A stretch of 64,000 nucleotides of DNA from JBNJGB01 sp051747385 (GCA_051747385.1 JBNJGB010000014.1:89782-153781), one strand, 5' to 3'. Positions 8,175 through 18,226 are shown, counted from the first letter of the stretch. Translations and numbers: made by a program. The notes: generated from the letters alone by a model not told the origin.

Positions 8175-9143
8175 ATGGCCAAGGAGATCGTCGAGCTCAC
8201 GGCGTCGCTGTACGACTTCATGTTGACGTCGGAGCCGCTGCTGCCCTCGCCGTCGCCGCGGGACCGGGCGCGCGAGGCCGCGGATCAGCTCCTCGAGCAG
8301 GCCCAGCACCTCGCCCACCGCTTCGCCGAGGCCCGCGCCAGGGCTGGCGAGCGGGTGGCCCACACCGTGGAGGAGGCCTCCGGGAACCTCCGCGCCCTGT
8401 CGGCGGAGCTCGCCTCCCGCCGGCCGAGCCAGGACCAGGTCAAGGACCTCTGGCTCGCCCTGGGCCAGAACTACGAAGCCCTGTTCGCCTATGTGCGCGA
8501 GCTCCGGATGCCCGTGCCGCGCGAGATGCGTCTGGGGCACGTGAAGCCCCGGAACCTCACCCGGAACGTCTTCCACGCGAGCTGCGGACTCACGGGCGTC
8601 CTCTGCTACGAGTTCTTCTTCTCCCGGACCACCACGCTCGTTGTGGGCGGCGCGGTCCTGGCCGCGTTCGTCCTCCTCGACATCATCCGGCGCGTCGTCC
8701 CCGGCGCGAACGACGGGATCGTCTTCCGGCTGTTCGGCAAGATCTCCCGCCCGGGCGAGGCGTACCGGGTCCCGGCCGCCACCTGGATGATGGCGGCGCT
8801 CTGGATCGGCGTCCTGGTGCTCCCGAAGCACGCCATCGAGCTCGGATGCCTCGCCCTGGCCTTCGGCGATCCCGTGGCCTCTCTCGTCGGAAAGCGCTGG
8901 GGCACGCGCCGCCTCATCAACGACAAGAGCGTCGCCGGCTCGACCGCCTTCTTCGTGACGGCGCTCGCCGTGTCCCTCCTGTGGCTCCTGGCCGTGGTCC
9001 CCGGCGTCGGCGGTGTCGCCGCCCTGGGGATCGCCGCAGCCGTCGCCGCGGTGGGAGCCGGCACGGAGCTGTTCAGCGGCCGGCTGGACGACAACTTCAC
9101 GATCCCCCTGGTCGCCGGGCTGGCCGCCGCCGTCCTCCTCTGA
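8175..9143 (+). CDS. Dolichol/phytol/diacylglycerol-kinase-like (CTP-dependent) membrane enzyme
   Basis: A 322-residue protein. The N-terminal ~110 residues are soluble and rich in Glu, Arg and Ala, probably helical or coiled-coil. The rest holds six or so membrane helices with the motifs of the SEC59/DGK1/VTE5 polyprenol kinase family: GDPVASLVGKRWG, KSVAGSTAFF and a terminal DDNFTIPLVAG. Members phosphorylate lipid alcohols using CTP. The substrate here is not known, and the long soluble N-terminus is unusual for the family. The ATG follows GGAGGGGACGAC. An mscS-type gene follows after 71 bp. Confidence 0.78.
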   Translation: MAKEIVELTASLYDFMLTSEPLLPSPSPRDRAREAADQLLEQAQHLAHRFAEARARAGERVAHTVEEASGNLRALSAELASRRPSQDQVKDLWLALGQNYEALFAYVRELRMPVPREMRLGHVKPRNLTRNVFHASCGLTGVLCYEFFFSRTTTLVVGGAVLAAFVLLDIIRRVVPGANDGIVFRLFGKISRPGEAYRVPAATWMMAALWIGVLVLPKHAIELGCLALAFGDPVASLVGKRWGTRRLINDKSVAGSTAFFVTALAVSLLWLLAVVPGVGGVAALGIAAAVAAVGAGTELFSGRLDDNFTIPLVAGLAAAVLL

Positions 9144-9163
9144 CGGTCGCCCCGCGACGCCCC

Positions 9164-9214
9164 GCTCCGGAGCCCCTATAATCGCCGGGGCCATCGGACA
9201 GAGGGGAGGCGTGC
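9164..9214 (+). promoter_or_regulatory. Possible promoter of the mechanosensitive channel gene
   Basis: A perfect TATAAT at 9177-9182 is striking in such GC-rich sequence and lies 32 bp before the GTG start at 9215. It is preceded by the palindrome GCTCCGGAGC (9164-9173). No good TTGACA box is seen 17 bp upstream, so confidence is moderate. GAGGGGAGG (9201-9209) is the ribosome-binding site. Confidence 0.45.
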
Positions 9215-10312
9215 GTGGACGACTGGTGGTTGATCCGGACGGCCGAGCAGCTCCTGCAGCGCAAGTGGCAAGGCAACCCCGTGCTCGACTGGGCGCTCGC
9301 CCTGGCCGTGTTCCTCGTCGGAGCGGTCGTGCTGCGCCTCCTGGGCGGCCTCGTGATCCGGCGGTTGGAGCGCGTCGCCAGCCACACGAGCACGGACGTC
9401 GACGACGCCTTCGTGTACGCGCTCCAACGGACCCGGTGGTTCTTCTGGGCCGCGCTGTCGCTCCTGCTGGCCCTGATCCCCCTGGACCTGCCGGCGCCGG
9501 TGGTCGGGACGATCCGCACGATCGTGGTGGTCGTGGCGCTGTTCCAGGCCGGCTTCTGGGCGAGCGGCCTCATCCGCTACCAGACGCGGCGCTACGTGCG
9601 CTCACGCGGCGAGACCCACCCGGGGAGCCTCACGGGCGTGAACATGGTCTCCCTGGCCGTTCGAGTGGTGGCCTGGGCCATCCTGCTGCTCGTCGCCCTG
9701 GCCAACATGGGGGTGAACATCACGGCCCTGATCGCGGGGCTGGGCGTCGGCGGCATCGCCATCGCCCTGGCGGTCCAGAGCATCCTGGGCGATCTCTTCG
9801 CCTCGGTGTCCATCCTCCTCGACAAGCCCTTCGTCGTCGGCGAGTTCATCATCGTCGGCGAGTTCCTGGGTACGGTGGAGAAGGTGGGCGTCAAGACGAC
9901 CCACATCCGGAGCCTGAACGGCGAGCTGCTGGTGTTCTCCAACGCCGACCTCCTCCAGAGCCGCATCCGGAACTACGCGCGCATGGCCGAGCGCCGCTCC
10001 CTGTTCCACTTCGCCATCCCGTACGGGACGGACCACGACAAGGTCGCGCGAGTGCCCGGGATGGTCCGGGAGATCGTGGAGGAGATCGACGGCACCCGCT
10101 TCGATCGCACCCACCTCAAGGAGTTCGGTGACTACGCCCTGGTCTTCGAGGCGGTCTACTTCCTGCTCGACCCCGACTACGCCCACTACATGGACGTCCA
10201 GCAGCGGGTGAACCTGGAGATCCTCCGGCGCTTCCAGGCCGAGGGCATCCGCATGGCCTGGCCGGCGCGCGAGATCGTCCTGCACCAGGCGGCCCCCGCC
10301 GAGGCGCAGTAG
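9215..10312 (+). CDS. MscS-family mechanosensitive ion channel
   Basis: A 365-residue inner-membrane channel that opens on membrane tension to release solutes. Hydrophobic segments lie at about residues 20-45, 68-90, 95-118 and 143-185; the last contains the pore-lining Gly/Ala-rich helix GLGVGGIAIALAVQSILGD. The beta domain follows (KPFVVGEFIIVG...GTVEKVGVKTTHIRSLNGE), then the cytosolic alpha/beta domain. Translation starts at GTG 9215 after GAGGGGAGG. The stop codon TAG sits exactly at the left edge of a MITE-like repeat, and TAGGACCGCCGTCCCCGGCT is shared with the repeat at the end of the kinase/cyclase gene. Confidence 0.92.
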   Translation: MDDWWLIRTAEQLLQRKWQGNPVLDWALALAVFLVGAVVLRLLGGLVIRRLERVASHTSTDVDDAFVYALQRTRWFFWAALSLLLALIPLDLPAPVVGTIRTIVVVVALFQAGFWASGLIRYQTRRYVRSRGETHPGSLTGVNMVSLAVRVVAWAILLLVALANMGVNITALIAGLGVGGIAIALAVQSILGDLFASVSILLDKPFVVGEFIIVGEFLGTVEKVGVKTTHIRSLNGELLVFSNADLLQSRIRNYARMAERRSLFHFAIPYGTDHDKVARVPGMVREIVEEIDGTRFDRTHLKEFGDYALVFEAVYFLLDPDYAHYMDVQQRVNLEILRRFQAEGIRMAWPAREIVLHQAAPAEAQ

Positions 10313-10569
10313 GACCGCCGTCCCCGGCTCACAGTTCGTCACATGTCGCAAGACGAAGGGCTCGCGCAAAGACGCGAAGACGCAAAGGAGAACGGCATGC
10401 TTCGGCCCGGCGTGCTCGCTGTTCGCCCGCCGGTGACCCGACAGTCTCAGCCGAACCTGTGTGCAAGCGGTTCGCTGGCCTTTGCGTCTCGGCGGCTTGG
10501 CGCGCGACTCTTCTCCGCGAGACCGCAGCACCCCGAGATGTGTAGGACTGTGAGCCGTCCCCGGCGGTC
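10313..10569 (+). repeat. MITE-like nested inverted repeat, copy A
   Basis: A 257-bp element. The outer ends are imperfect inverted repeats of about 32 bp (left core CCGTCCCCGGCTCACAG at 10318-10334; right core is its near complement at 10546-10562). Inside are second inverted arms (10358-10388, CTCGCGCAAAGACGCGAAG; 10477-10508, CTTTGCGTCTCGGCGGCTTG). There is no open frame with coding character. Close copies lie at 34012-34264 and, truncated, at 60753-60945. It lies between two convergent genes, where a long hairpin could end transcription from both sides. Confidence 0.8.
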
Positions 10570-10653
10570 AGTTGCCCGAGCCCCCCGGAAGGGACTCCAG
10601 GGGTTGCCCGAATCAAGAGGGGAGCCGGCGGCCCCGCCGGCGTTCCGGCGCGA

Positions 10654-10690
10654 CAAAGAAAAGCCCCCCGAGAGCGGTTCCCGGGGGGCC
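10654..10690 (-). terminator. Intrinsic terminator of the 326-residue gene
   Basis: On the minus strand GCCCCCCG, an 11-nt loop and CGGGGGGC are followed by TTTTCTTT. It lies 25 bp after the stop of the 326-residue gene and is the clearest Rho-independent terminator in the window. Confidence 0.85.
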
Positions 10691-10714
10691 TGGTCGTGCG
10701 CGCCGCTGCGGCGA

Positions 10715-11695
10715 TCAGCCGGCGGTGCGGTGCTCCTGGAGCCTCGTCTTCGCCTTGGGCCGCATGGTCACGCGGACGAAGTCGTAGATGTCCACCAGGT
10801 CGCGGGGTACGAGGCCGGCGCGCTGCAGGGCGCGGGTGACGTCGTGGGCCATCTCCTGGTAGACGGTGTACAGCTTGCCACTCGGGCGGCTGCCGTACCT
10901 GGACTTCGGCTTGAACCACTTGGCCTGGCGCCGGAAGCTGCTGGGCCGGACGCAGATGTGCTCGTCCGGATGCACCAGGGACTGCACGGCGGTGGCGAGC
11001 TGCCACGTGGGGCCGTCCCCGTCGGCCGGCATGAGCGTCTCGACATAGCGGTCGAAGCGCGCGGCGTAGTCCTCGTCGTGGTTGTAGAGGACGTCACGCA
11101 AGGCCTCGCTGAAGGACGCCAGGTCCTCCTCGCTCATCCCCTCGAGGGGCTTCAGGTCGGCGGACGGGCGCGTGAGGTCGGTCCGCTTCAGCACGTCCCT
11201 GACGCGGTCGCGGATCTCCTCGTGCTCGCCCTCCCCCATGAGGCGCTCGAGCTCCTCCTCGGACAGGTCCTGCCGGGTCTGCTCGATGGCCGCATCGCGG
11301 TGGCGCTTGAGCCGTCGGCCCTCGCCCTCGCCGCGGACCTCCCTGGCCCACGTCTCGTCCTGGAAGCCCTCCGGATACTCCAGCTTGAAGACCGTGACCT
11401 GGTCGTCGAAGGTCATGACCTTGGAGCGATCCAGGCCGGCCTCCTGCAGCATGTCACGCCGGGCGCGGGAGACGCCGAGCTGCCGCTGCAGGCGCGCGAG
11501 CACCTCCGCGGACTCCTCCGGCGGATCCTCCACCTTCTCGAGGAGGTTGTAGAACCCCTCGGCGAACGTCCGAAGCCGACCGTCCTCGAACTGGTAGCGG
11601 CGGCGGTTGCGCCCCTCCCATGCGAGGATGGCGAGGCCCCAGTCCTTTCGCTTGCGGTGCCTGTAGAGGGTCATCGGGTTGCCGGCGGTGCTCAT
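10715..11695 (-). CDS. Conserved-looking protein with DUF3553-like N-terminus
   Basis: A 326-residue soluble, highly charged protein. The first ~50 residues (LYRHRKRKDWGLAILAWEG then RRYQFEDGRLRTF) resemble the small SH3-like DUF3553 fold in pattern (R-x-DWG...F-x-DG). The middle is helical and Glu/Arg-rich. The C-terminal third contains VRPSSFRRQAKWFKPKSRYG and a helical TVYQEMAHDVTRALQRAGLVPRDL segment. I cannot name the family. The ATG has CAGGAGACCGC upstream. It is probably co-transcribed behind the 68-residue gene (110 bp gap with a perfect hairpin) and ends in a strong intrinsic terminator, so it is surely expressed as a unit. Confidence 0.82.
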   Translation of the reverse strand: MSTAGNPMTLYRHRKRKDWGLAILAWEGRNRRRYQFEDGRLRTFAEGFYNLLEKVEDPPEESAEVLARLQRQLGVSRARRDMLQEAGLDRSKVMTFDDQVTVFKLEYPEGFQDETWAREVRGEGEGRRLKRHRDAAIEQTRQDLSEEELERLMGEGEHEEIRDRVRDVLKRTDLTRPSADLKPLEGMSEEDLASFSEALRDVLYNHDEDYAARFDRYVETLMPADGDGPTWQLATAVQSLVHPDEHICVRPSSFRRQAKWFKPKSRYGSRPSGKLYTVYQEMAHDVTRALQRAGLVPRDLVDIYDFVRVTMRPKAKTRLQEHRTAG

Positions 11696-11764
11696 GCGGT
11701 CTCCTGGTCCTGAATCGTTGCCACAGGGGGTGCGAAGCCGAGGAGCCCGAAGGCTCCCCCAGGA

Positions 11765-11797
11765 CCCGGGGGGCGCCTCGCGCGACGCCCCCCGGGG
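11765..11797 (-). terminator. Perfect 11-bp GC hairpin after the 68-residue gene
   Basis: CCCGGGGGGCG and CGCCCCCCGGG flank a short loop nine bases past the stop of the 68-residue gene. No T tract follows, so it may be a partial terminator or an RNA-processing/stability stem that sets the ratio between the small gene and the 326-residue gene downstream. Confidence 0.5.
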
Positions 11798-11805
11798 TCA
11801 GCGTG

Positions 11806-12012
11806 TCAGTTCTTGCGCCGCTGGCGACTCCGGGTCTCGAAGACGTAGTACTCGAGCTCGCCGTTGCGGTAGACCATCCACTCGCGGCCCGTGTCGTCCT
11901 CGATGTTGATCTTCCCGCGCTTCTCCTCGCTGATCTCCTTGGCGGCATCGATGGCGTCCGAGCGCTGCTCGAACTCGTCATGGATCCGCTCACCAACGCT
12001 GACTGTGTACAT
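11806..12012 (-). CDS. Small 68-residue protein of unknown function
   Basis: A 68-residue charged protein (starts MYTVSVGERIHDEF, ends in ETRSRQRRKN). Pattern: a beta strand, an amphipathic helix (RSDAIDAAKEISEEKRG), then strands around GREWMVYRNGELEYYVF, which resembles small DUF2188-type proteins, though I am not certain. The ATG is preceded by GAGAGGAGCGTGA. The gene has the base composition of its neighbours and precedes the 326-residue gene on the same strand. Confidence 0.72.
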   Translation of the reverse strand: MYTVSVGERIHDEFEQRSDAIDAAKEISEEKRGKINIEDDTGREWMVYRNGELEYYVFETRSRQRRKN

Positions 12013-12454
12013 TCACGCTCCTCTCGTGTGGGTTCGTGCAAGCGGCGCCGGGTGCGAGCGGGACCGTCGCTCGCGTCGGACACCTTCGGGGGCACCTCGC
12101 GGGCGGTCGTCGCGACCTGCGCGCGCTGACTTTCCGCCTGATGGGGAGGGCACCCTCGAAACGACGGGCTACCGCAGCAAGCCAACCTCGCGGCAGGCAC
12201 GACTCCAAAGCCAAGCGTCATGGGCGCGGGCCCCAGAGGTGCGGTGCGACAAGTCGCTTCTCGATGCCTGCTCCACCCAGGCACTATTGACCGATGAGTA
12301 ACATCCGACACCTGCAGACGCAAGTCAGCGTCCGCGCGGCGGAATCCTCCCGCCGGCGCCTCCGCGGTCGTCAGAGGCGGCGTCGCGTTTCAACATAGGC
12401 ACGATCGCGCCGCAGACAAGCCACCCCTCCTTGGGCACGACCCCGGGAGGCGCT
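12013..12454. other. 442-bp divergent intergenic stretch
   Basis: There is no convincing gene. The region is less GC-rich than its surroundings around 12265-12330 and separates two divergent genes, so it should hold both promoters. A GGCGG-AATCCT-CCGCC-type hairpin lies near 12338-12355. I see no repeat family member and no clear sigma-70 promoter pair. Confidence 0.5.
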
Positions 12455-13279
12455 ATGCTCCCGCGCGTGGATGACCCCTGCTACGAGGTGGATCTCAGCG
12501 ACCGCGATCGGCTGCGGCACGCCCGCGCCCACAACCTCGCCGCGGGCGGACTGCGCGTGGTCGCCTCGGACGATCCGCCCCTGCTGTCCACCGTGCGGGT
12601 TCGCGTCCGCCTCCCCCGGGGCGAGGACACGACCCTCGACGGTCGCGTCGTGAACCGCGCTCCGGCCGGCGACGGGTTCTTCGTGCACTTCGAGCCGGGG
12701 AGCGGGCTGGACGGCCTGCTCGGCGCCATCGACCGGGCCCTCGAGGCTCCAGAGCACCCGGGCGGGGACGACGGCGACGGGGAGGAGACACGTGACGGAC
12801 GGCCCCCGCCCCTGTCCGCCGCCTCCACCCACACGGCGGCCTGGGAGTTGATCGATCCCGCCAGCCACGTCCCCCTCCACAAGCAGGTGTCCGACCTGCC
12901 GGTGAACGACCGCATCCGCCTGGCCCGGCGAGCGAACCGCCCGGTGCGCCGCCTGCTGGCGCGCGACATCGAAAAGCGCGTGCACCTGGGCGTGGTGAAG
13001 AACCCCAAGGTCAAGCTCGACGAGATCGCCGAGTTCTCCAGGATGGCCGGCCTGTCCGCGGTGGCCCTGGAGTGGCTGGCGAGCCAGGGACGCTACACCC
13101 GCCGGCGGGACATCCTCATGAACCTGGTGCTCAACCCGTCGACGCCTGGCAGGACCGCGCGCAAGCTCCTGGACCGCCTCAACCAGCGGGAGCTGATCCG
13201 CGTGCTGCGCTCGCCGCGCGCCAAGGAGCCCATCAAGCGGGAGGTCAAGCGACGCCTGATGAAGGCCGGCGTCATCTGA
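12455..13279 (+). CDS. PilZ-domain protein with helical C-terminal domain
   Basis: A 274-residue protein. Residues ~1-100 form a PilZ-like domain (RHARAHNLAAGGLRV, where NxAxxGG stands in for the D/NxSxxG c-di-GMP motif, and a following VRVRLPRGED strand pair). A Pro/Gly/Asp-rich linker (~105-130) leads to an all-helical C-terminal domain with repeating pairs of helices (IRLARRANRPVRRLLARD, VKLDEIAEFSRMAGLS). This architecture is frequent in myxobacteria. The first ATG after GGGAGG is used. It converges on the radical SAM gene with six bases between the stops. Confidence 0.8.
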   Translation: MLPRVDDPCYEVDLSDRDRLRHARAHNLAAGGLRVVASDDPPLLSTVRVRVRLPRGEDTTLDGRVVNRAPAGDGFFVHFEPGSGLDGLLGAIDRALEAPEHPGGDDGDGEETRDGRPPPLSAASTHTAAWELIDPASHVPLHKQVSDLPVNDRIRLARRANRPVRRLLARDIEKRVHLGVVKNPKVKLDEIAEFSRMAGLSAVALEWLASQGRYTRRRDILMNLVLNPSTPGRTARKLLDRLNQRELIRVLRSPRAKEPIKREVKRRLMKAGVI

Positions 13280-13285
13280 TCGGGA

Positions 13286-14158
13286 TCACAGCCCGCGCGC
13301 CCACTCCGGTCGCAGGGGGATCCGGCCGTCCAGGGCCTGGTCCAGCACGCCGGCGATACGGTCCGAGTCCCGGGGCAGGCGCCCGGCGAGGGGCAGGTAG
13401 TTGGACGCGTGGTTCGTCCGGAACAGGGCGTCCGAGGGGCGCGCGCCGGCCACGAAGGTCCGGAGCTCTCCCAGGAGGCCGCGCACGCCGGGCAACTCGA
13501 AGCGGCCGCGCTCGGCCAGCTTGCCGATGGGCGTGCCCGGGACGACCGTAAGGGTCAGCGCGGCCAGGTACTCGGGGTCCATGGCCGTGGCCAGGCGGGC
13601 GGAGGCCTCGGCGTGCTCCATCGAGCGCTCGACGCCGCCGGCCCCGAGGAGGAAGATGACGGACTGGCGCATCCCCGCGGCCCGGACGCGCCGCGCCGCC
13701 TCGACGTGGGCCTCGAAGTCGCTGCCCTTGGCGATGCGCTTCATGGTGACGTCGTCCCCCGACTCCGGCCCCAGGTACAGCAGGGACAGGCCCAGCTCCC
13801 GCAGGCGCCGGAGCTCGCCGTCGGACTTGTCGAGCACGTTGAGCGCCGTGGCGTAGCAGCTCACCCGGCGGAGGCGCGGGAAGGCCTCGCGGCAGGCCGC
13901 CAGGAGGGGCTCCCAGTGGTCCATGTCCATGGCCAGGGCGTCCCCGTCCGCCACGAAGACCTTGTCCACCCGGTCGCCGAAGCGCGCCGCGGCCGCGCGC
14001 ACGTCCTCCAGCGTCTCGTCGAGGGCCCGCACCCGGAATCGCTTGTCGCGGTACATGTCGCAGTAGGTGCAGTGGTTCCAGGAGCAGCCGATGGTGGCCT
14101 GGACGATGTAGCTCCGCGCCTCGCTGGGCGGTCGGTACAGGCGGCCTTCGTATCGCAT
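13286..14158 (-). CDS. Radical SAM protein (COG1032-like)
   Basis: A 290-residue enzyme. The cluster-binding motif GCSWNHCTYCDMY (C-x4-C-x2-C) lies near residue 25, followed by VFVADGDAL, a likely SAM-binding strand, and YLGPESGDD. Radical SAM enzymes cleave S-adenosylmethionine with a [4Fe-4S] cluster. The x4 spacing between the first two cysteines differs from the classical CxxxCxxC motif but recurs in a group of COG1032-like proteins. The substrate is unknown. The ATG at 14158 has GGGAGAGCCG upstream. It is divergent from the cytochrome c peroxidase gene (192 bp). Confidence 0.85.
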   Translation of the reverse strand: MRYEGRLYRPPSEARSYIVQATIGCSWNHCTYCDMYRDKRFRVRALDETLEDVRAAAARFGDRVDKVFVADGDALAMDMDHWEPLLAACREAFPRLRRVSCYATALNVLDKSDGELRRLRELGLSLLYLGPESGDDVTMKRIAKGSDFEAHVEAARRVRAAGMRQSVIFLLGAGGVERSMEHAEASARLATAMDPEYLAALTLTVVPGTPIGKLAERGRFELPGVRGLLGELRTFVAGARPSDALFRTNHASNYLPLAGRLPRDSDRIAGVLDQALDGRIPLRPEWARGL

Positions 14159-14350
14159 CGGCTCTCCCGGCTCGCGGAGGGCATCCCCGAATCGGCAACG
14201 CTTCCTCGCACCTGGGCCCGCCTCGGCGCGCTCGGTGCTCGGCCCAGTCAGCGGATCCGGGGCGTCATTCTGCGGTTCCAGCACCGCAGGGCGGTGTGCT
14301 ATCAATCCGTGCGTACTACGTCACGTCCTGACGTCCAAGAGGAGGAACCC

Positions 14351-15499
14351 GTGCGCTCGACCACGCTCATCGCGTCACTCCTGCTCGCGTCCCTGGCGAT
14401 CGCGGGATGCAAGGAGGAGGCGGCGGAGCCGACCGAGGAGAAGAAGGCGGACAAGGCCGAGGCCCCGGGGGACGAGCCCGAGGAGGCGGGCCCGTCGGCG
14501 AGCATCGACGCCGAGCGCCTGAAGGTCTTCGAGGAGCTCCCCGAGGAGTTCGCCACCGAGGACAACCCCATCACGCCGGAGAAGGTGGAGCTGGGGCGGA
14601 TGCTCTACTACGAGACCCGCCTGTCCAAGAGCCAGGAGATCTCCTGCAACACCTGCCACCTGCTCGACGAGTACGGCGTGGACCACCTCCCGACCTCGAG
14701 GGGACACGAGGACGCGGAGGGGCCGCGGAACGCGCCGACCGTCTACAACGCCGCCGGCCAGGTGGCGCAGTTCTGGGACGGCCGGGCCGCAGACGTCGAG
14801 GAGCAGGCCCTGGGCCCGGTGACCAACCCCATCGAGATGGCCATGCCCGACGGCGACTACGCCGTGAACGTGCTGAAGTCGATACCGGGCTACGCGGAGC
14901 CATTCGCGAAGGCCTTCCCGGACGACGAGGCCCCCATCTCCTTCGAGAACATCGGCGACGCCATCGGCGCCTTCGAGCGCAAGCTGGTCACGCCGTCTCG
15001 CTGGGACGCCTTCCTGGCGGGCGACGAGGACGCCCTGACGGAAGCGGAGAAGAAGGGATTCAACGTCTTCTACGACACCGGATGCATCTCCTGCCACACC
15101 CAAGAGCTCGTGGGCGGCGAGCAGTTCCAGAAGCTGGGGCAGATCAAGCCCTGGCCGTCCGAGGAGGACCTGGGCCGCTACGAGGTCACCGAGAAGGAGG
15201 CGGACAAGATGGTCTTCCGCGTGCCGCAGCTCCGGAACGTCGAGAAGACCGCTCCGTACTTCCACGACGGGCAGGTGAAGACGCTCGAGGAGGCCGTAAA
15301 GCTGATGGGCGAGCACCAGCTCGGCAAGAAGCTGAGCGACGAGGAGGTGCAGCACATCGTCACGTGGCTGAAGACGCTCACCGGCGACCTCCCGCCCGAC
15401 GAGCTCATCGCCGAGCCGGAGCTGCCCGAGAGCGGCCCGGACACGCCGAAGCCGGAGACCGGCGAGGGCGAGGAGCCCGAGAGCGAAGAGGACGGCTGA
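14351..15499 (+). CDS. Di-heme cytochrome c peroxidase, lipoprotein
   Basis: A 382-residue exported protein of the CcpA/MauG family. A lipoprotein signal ends at lipobox IAGC (Cys20). A Lys/Glu/Ala-rich linker follows to about residue 50. Two heme c sites are visible: CNTCH (99-103) and CISCH (245-249). Such enzymes reduce hydrogen peroxide in the periplasm with electrons from cytochrome c. The TAPYFHDG and EAVKLMGEHQLG region matches the family. The C-terminal tail is again acidic and Pro/Glu-rich. GTG is the start codon, with AGGAGGAACCC immediately upstream. Lys at +2 after the lipobox Cys suggests outer-membrane rather than inner-membrane retention. Confidence 0.92.
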   Translation: MRSTTLIASLLLASLAIAGCKEEAAEPTEEKKADKAEAPGDEPEEAGPSASIDAERLKVFEELPEEFATEDNPITPEKVELGRMLYYETRLSKSQEISCNTCHLLDEYGVDHLPTSRGHEDAEGPRNAPTVYNAAGQVAQFWDGRAADVEEQALGPVTNPIEMAMPDGDYAVNVLKSIPGYAEPFAKAFPDDEAPISFENIGDAIGAFERKLVTPSRWDAFLAGDEDALTEAEKKGFNVFYDTGCISCHTQELVGGEQFQKLGQIKPWPSEEDLGRYEVTEKEADKMVFRVPQLRNVEKTAPYFHDGQVKTLEEAVKLMGEHQLGKKLSDEEVQHIVTWLKTLTGDLPPDELIAEPELPESGPDTPKPETGEGEEPESEEDG

Positions 15500-15592
15500 T
15501 CGCCCCGTGATCGCGCGGCGGCGTGGCGTCCCCGGGGCGCCGCGTCGACCGCCCGGCCGACCGCCGTCGCGAACCCGCGCCCGGAGACGACG

Positions 15593-17128
<1,536 letters not shown>

Positions 17129-17422
17129 CCGCCACGCCTTCCGGCCTGCGTCCGAAGGGCTCGCGCCAAGGCGCCAAGCCGCAAAGGCACGGAGGACATG
17201 GAGAAGATGCAGTAGAATCGCCGTCCGTGGCGGTCACTCCCCGATCCGCCGGCCCCGGCAGCACGAGCCGGCCCGGCCCGGCCCGGAGCCCACTCCCGAT
17301 GGGGGCGAAACGCCGGGCCTGGTGAGCCCGACCACGTCCACGACCACGTTTCGACCACGTTTCGCGGGCTCTCGGCGAGTCGTGACCGACTGAGAGGCGG
17401 CCTCGCCGGCGGCCGCAGGGGC
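17129..17422. other. 294-bp convergent intergenic region with several repeats
   Basis: Contains a solo repeat (17151-17200), a GGCCC-rich run near 17270-17285, and three copies of CGACCACGT at 17329-17337, 17341-17349 and 17352-17360. There is no gene. It separates the stop of matB from the stop of the cytidylate-kinase-like gene. Confidence 0.55.
17151..17200 (+). repeat. Solo copy of the GCGCCAAGGCGCCAAG repeat
   Basis: Contains CTCGCGCCAAGGCGCCAAGC followed by CGCAAAGGCACGGAGGAC. Related to the inner arm of the ~255-bp MITE-like element, to 2642-2688, and to the inverted copy at 34286-34332. It starts 22 bp after the matB stop. Confidence 0.6.
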
Positions 17423-18127
17423 CTACGGAGCCTCGGTGGGCTGCTTCTGAACCGACCGCTTCCACCACCGGAAGCTCTCGGCGATGCCGTGGGCGGCCGC
17501 TTCGAAGCTCATCTCGTGGGCGTTCACCACCAAGTGGTAGTGGTCGGGCGAGCGGGCGTCCCGTCCGAAGTGGCGGCGCGCGAAGGCGAGTCGCGCGTCG
17601 TCGATCTCGTGGAGGGCCTCCTCGGCGGCGGCCTCCTCCAGGCCCTCCAGCTCCATCACCCGGCGAACCCGCAGCTTCAGCGGCGACGACAGCCGCGCGG
17701 CCAGGCGCATGTCCGGCGGGATGATGAAGTTGGCGCCTCGCCCCACGATGATCGCGTTGCCCTGGTGGGCGATGGCCAGGACCACGTGAGAGAGGTGGTG
17801 GAGGTAGTCGCTGTAGGAGAAGCGATCCGACTCCACCAGCGGCATCAGGGTGTCCTTGATCCCCGACCGCGTGCGCTCGTCGAGGCCCTCCACGAGGGCG
17901 TTGCGCACGTGCGCCTGCTTGGCGATGGCGTCGACGATCTCCTGGTCGAAGACATTCCAGCCGAGGATCTCCCCCAGCAGACGGGCCACGGCCTCCCCGC
18001 CGCTGCCCCGGTCCCGGGCGATGGTGATGACGTTGGGGGGCAGCGACTCGGGTCCGGGCTTCGCCTTCCGACGGGCCTGCCACTCGGCCACGCGCCGCTC
18101 GACCAGCTCCTCGAGGTTCTTGGGCAT
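17423..18127 (-). CDS. Cytidylate kinase-like protein
   Basis: A 234-residue protein of the cytidylate-kinase-like (PF13189-type) group. After a short charged N-terminus comes VITIARDRGSGGEAVARLLGE, the modified nucleotide-binding loop of this group (GSGG rather than a classical P-loop). Then come FDQEIVDAIA, the GRGANFI strand, and an Arg-rich lid (KLRVRRVMELEG). Members are thought to be nucleotide or small-molecule kinases of unclear substrate. The ATG at 18127 follows AGGTGAGGTCGAC. It lies 99 bp downstream of yaaA on the same strand and may be co-transcribed with it. Confidence 0.85.
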   Translation of the reverse strand: MPKNLEELVERRVAEWQARRKAKPGPESLPPNVITIARDRGSGGEAVARLLGEILGWNVFDQEIVDAIAKQAHVRNALVEGLDERTRSGIKDTLMPLVESDRFSYSDYLHHLSHVVLAIAHQGNAIIVGRGANFIIPPDMRLAARLSSPLKLRVRRVMELEGLEEAAAEEALHEIDDARLAFARRHFGRDARSPDHYHLVVNAHEMSFEAAAHGIAESFRWWKRSVQKQPTEAP

Positions 18128-18226
18128 GTCGACCTCACCTTCGCGGGGGTTCGCCGTGCCCCGCACCCTCAGGATAGGCGGCGGCCGCTGCGCCCCGCAA
18201 GACCGCCCGGCCCGTCTCGTCGGGCA

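Noticed and set aside
10343..11713. A 456-codon plus-strand frame starting inside MITE copy A
   Set aside because: It begins within a repeat and continues antisense to the 326-residue gene; composition is a mirror of that gene.
13286..14305. Longer start for the radical SAM gene at 14305
   Set aside because: The extra 49 residues are low-complexity and would overlap the divergent promoter; ATG 14158 has a ribosome-binding site.
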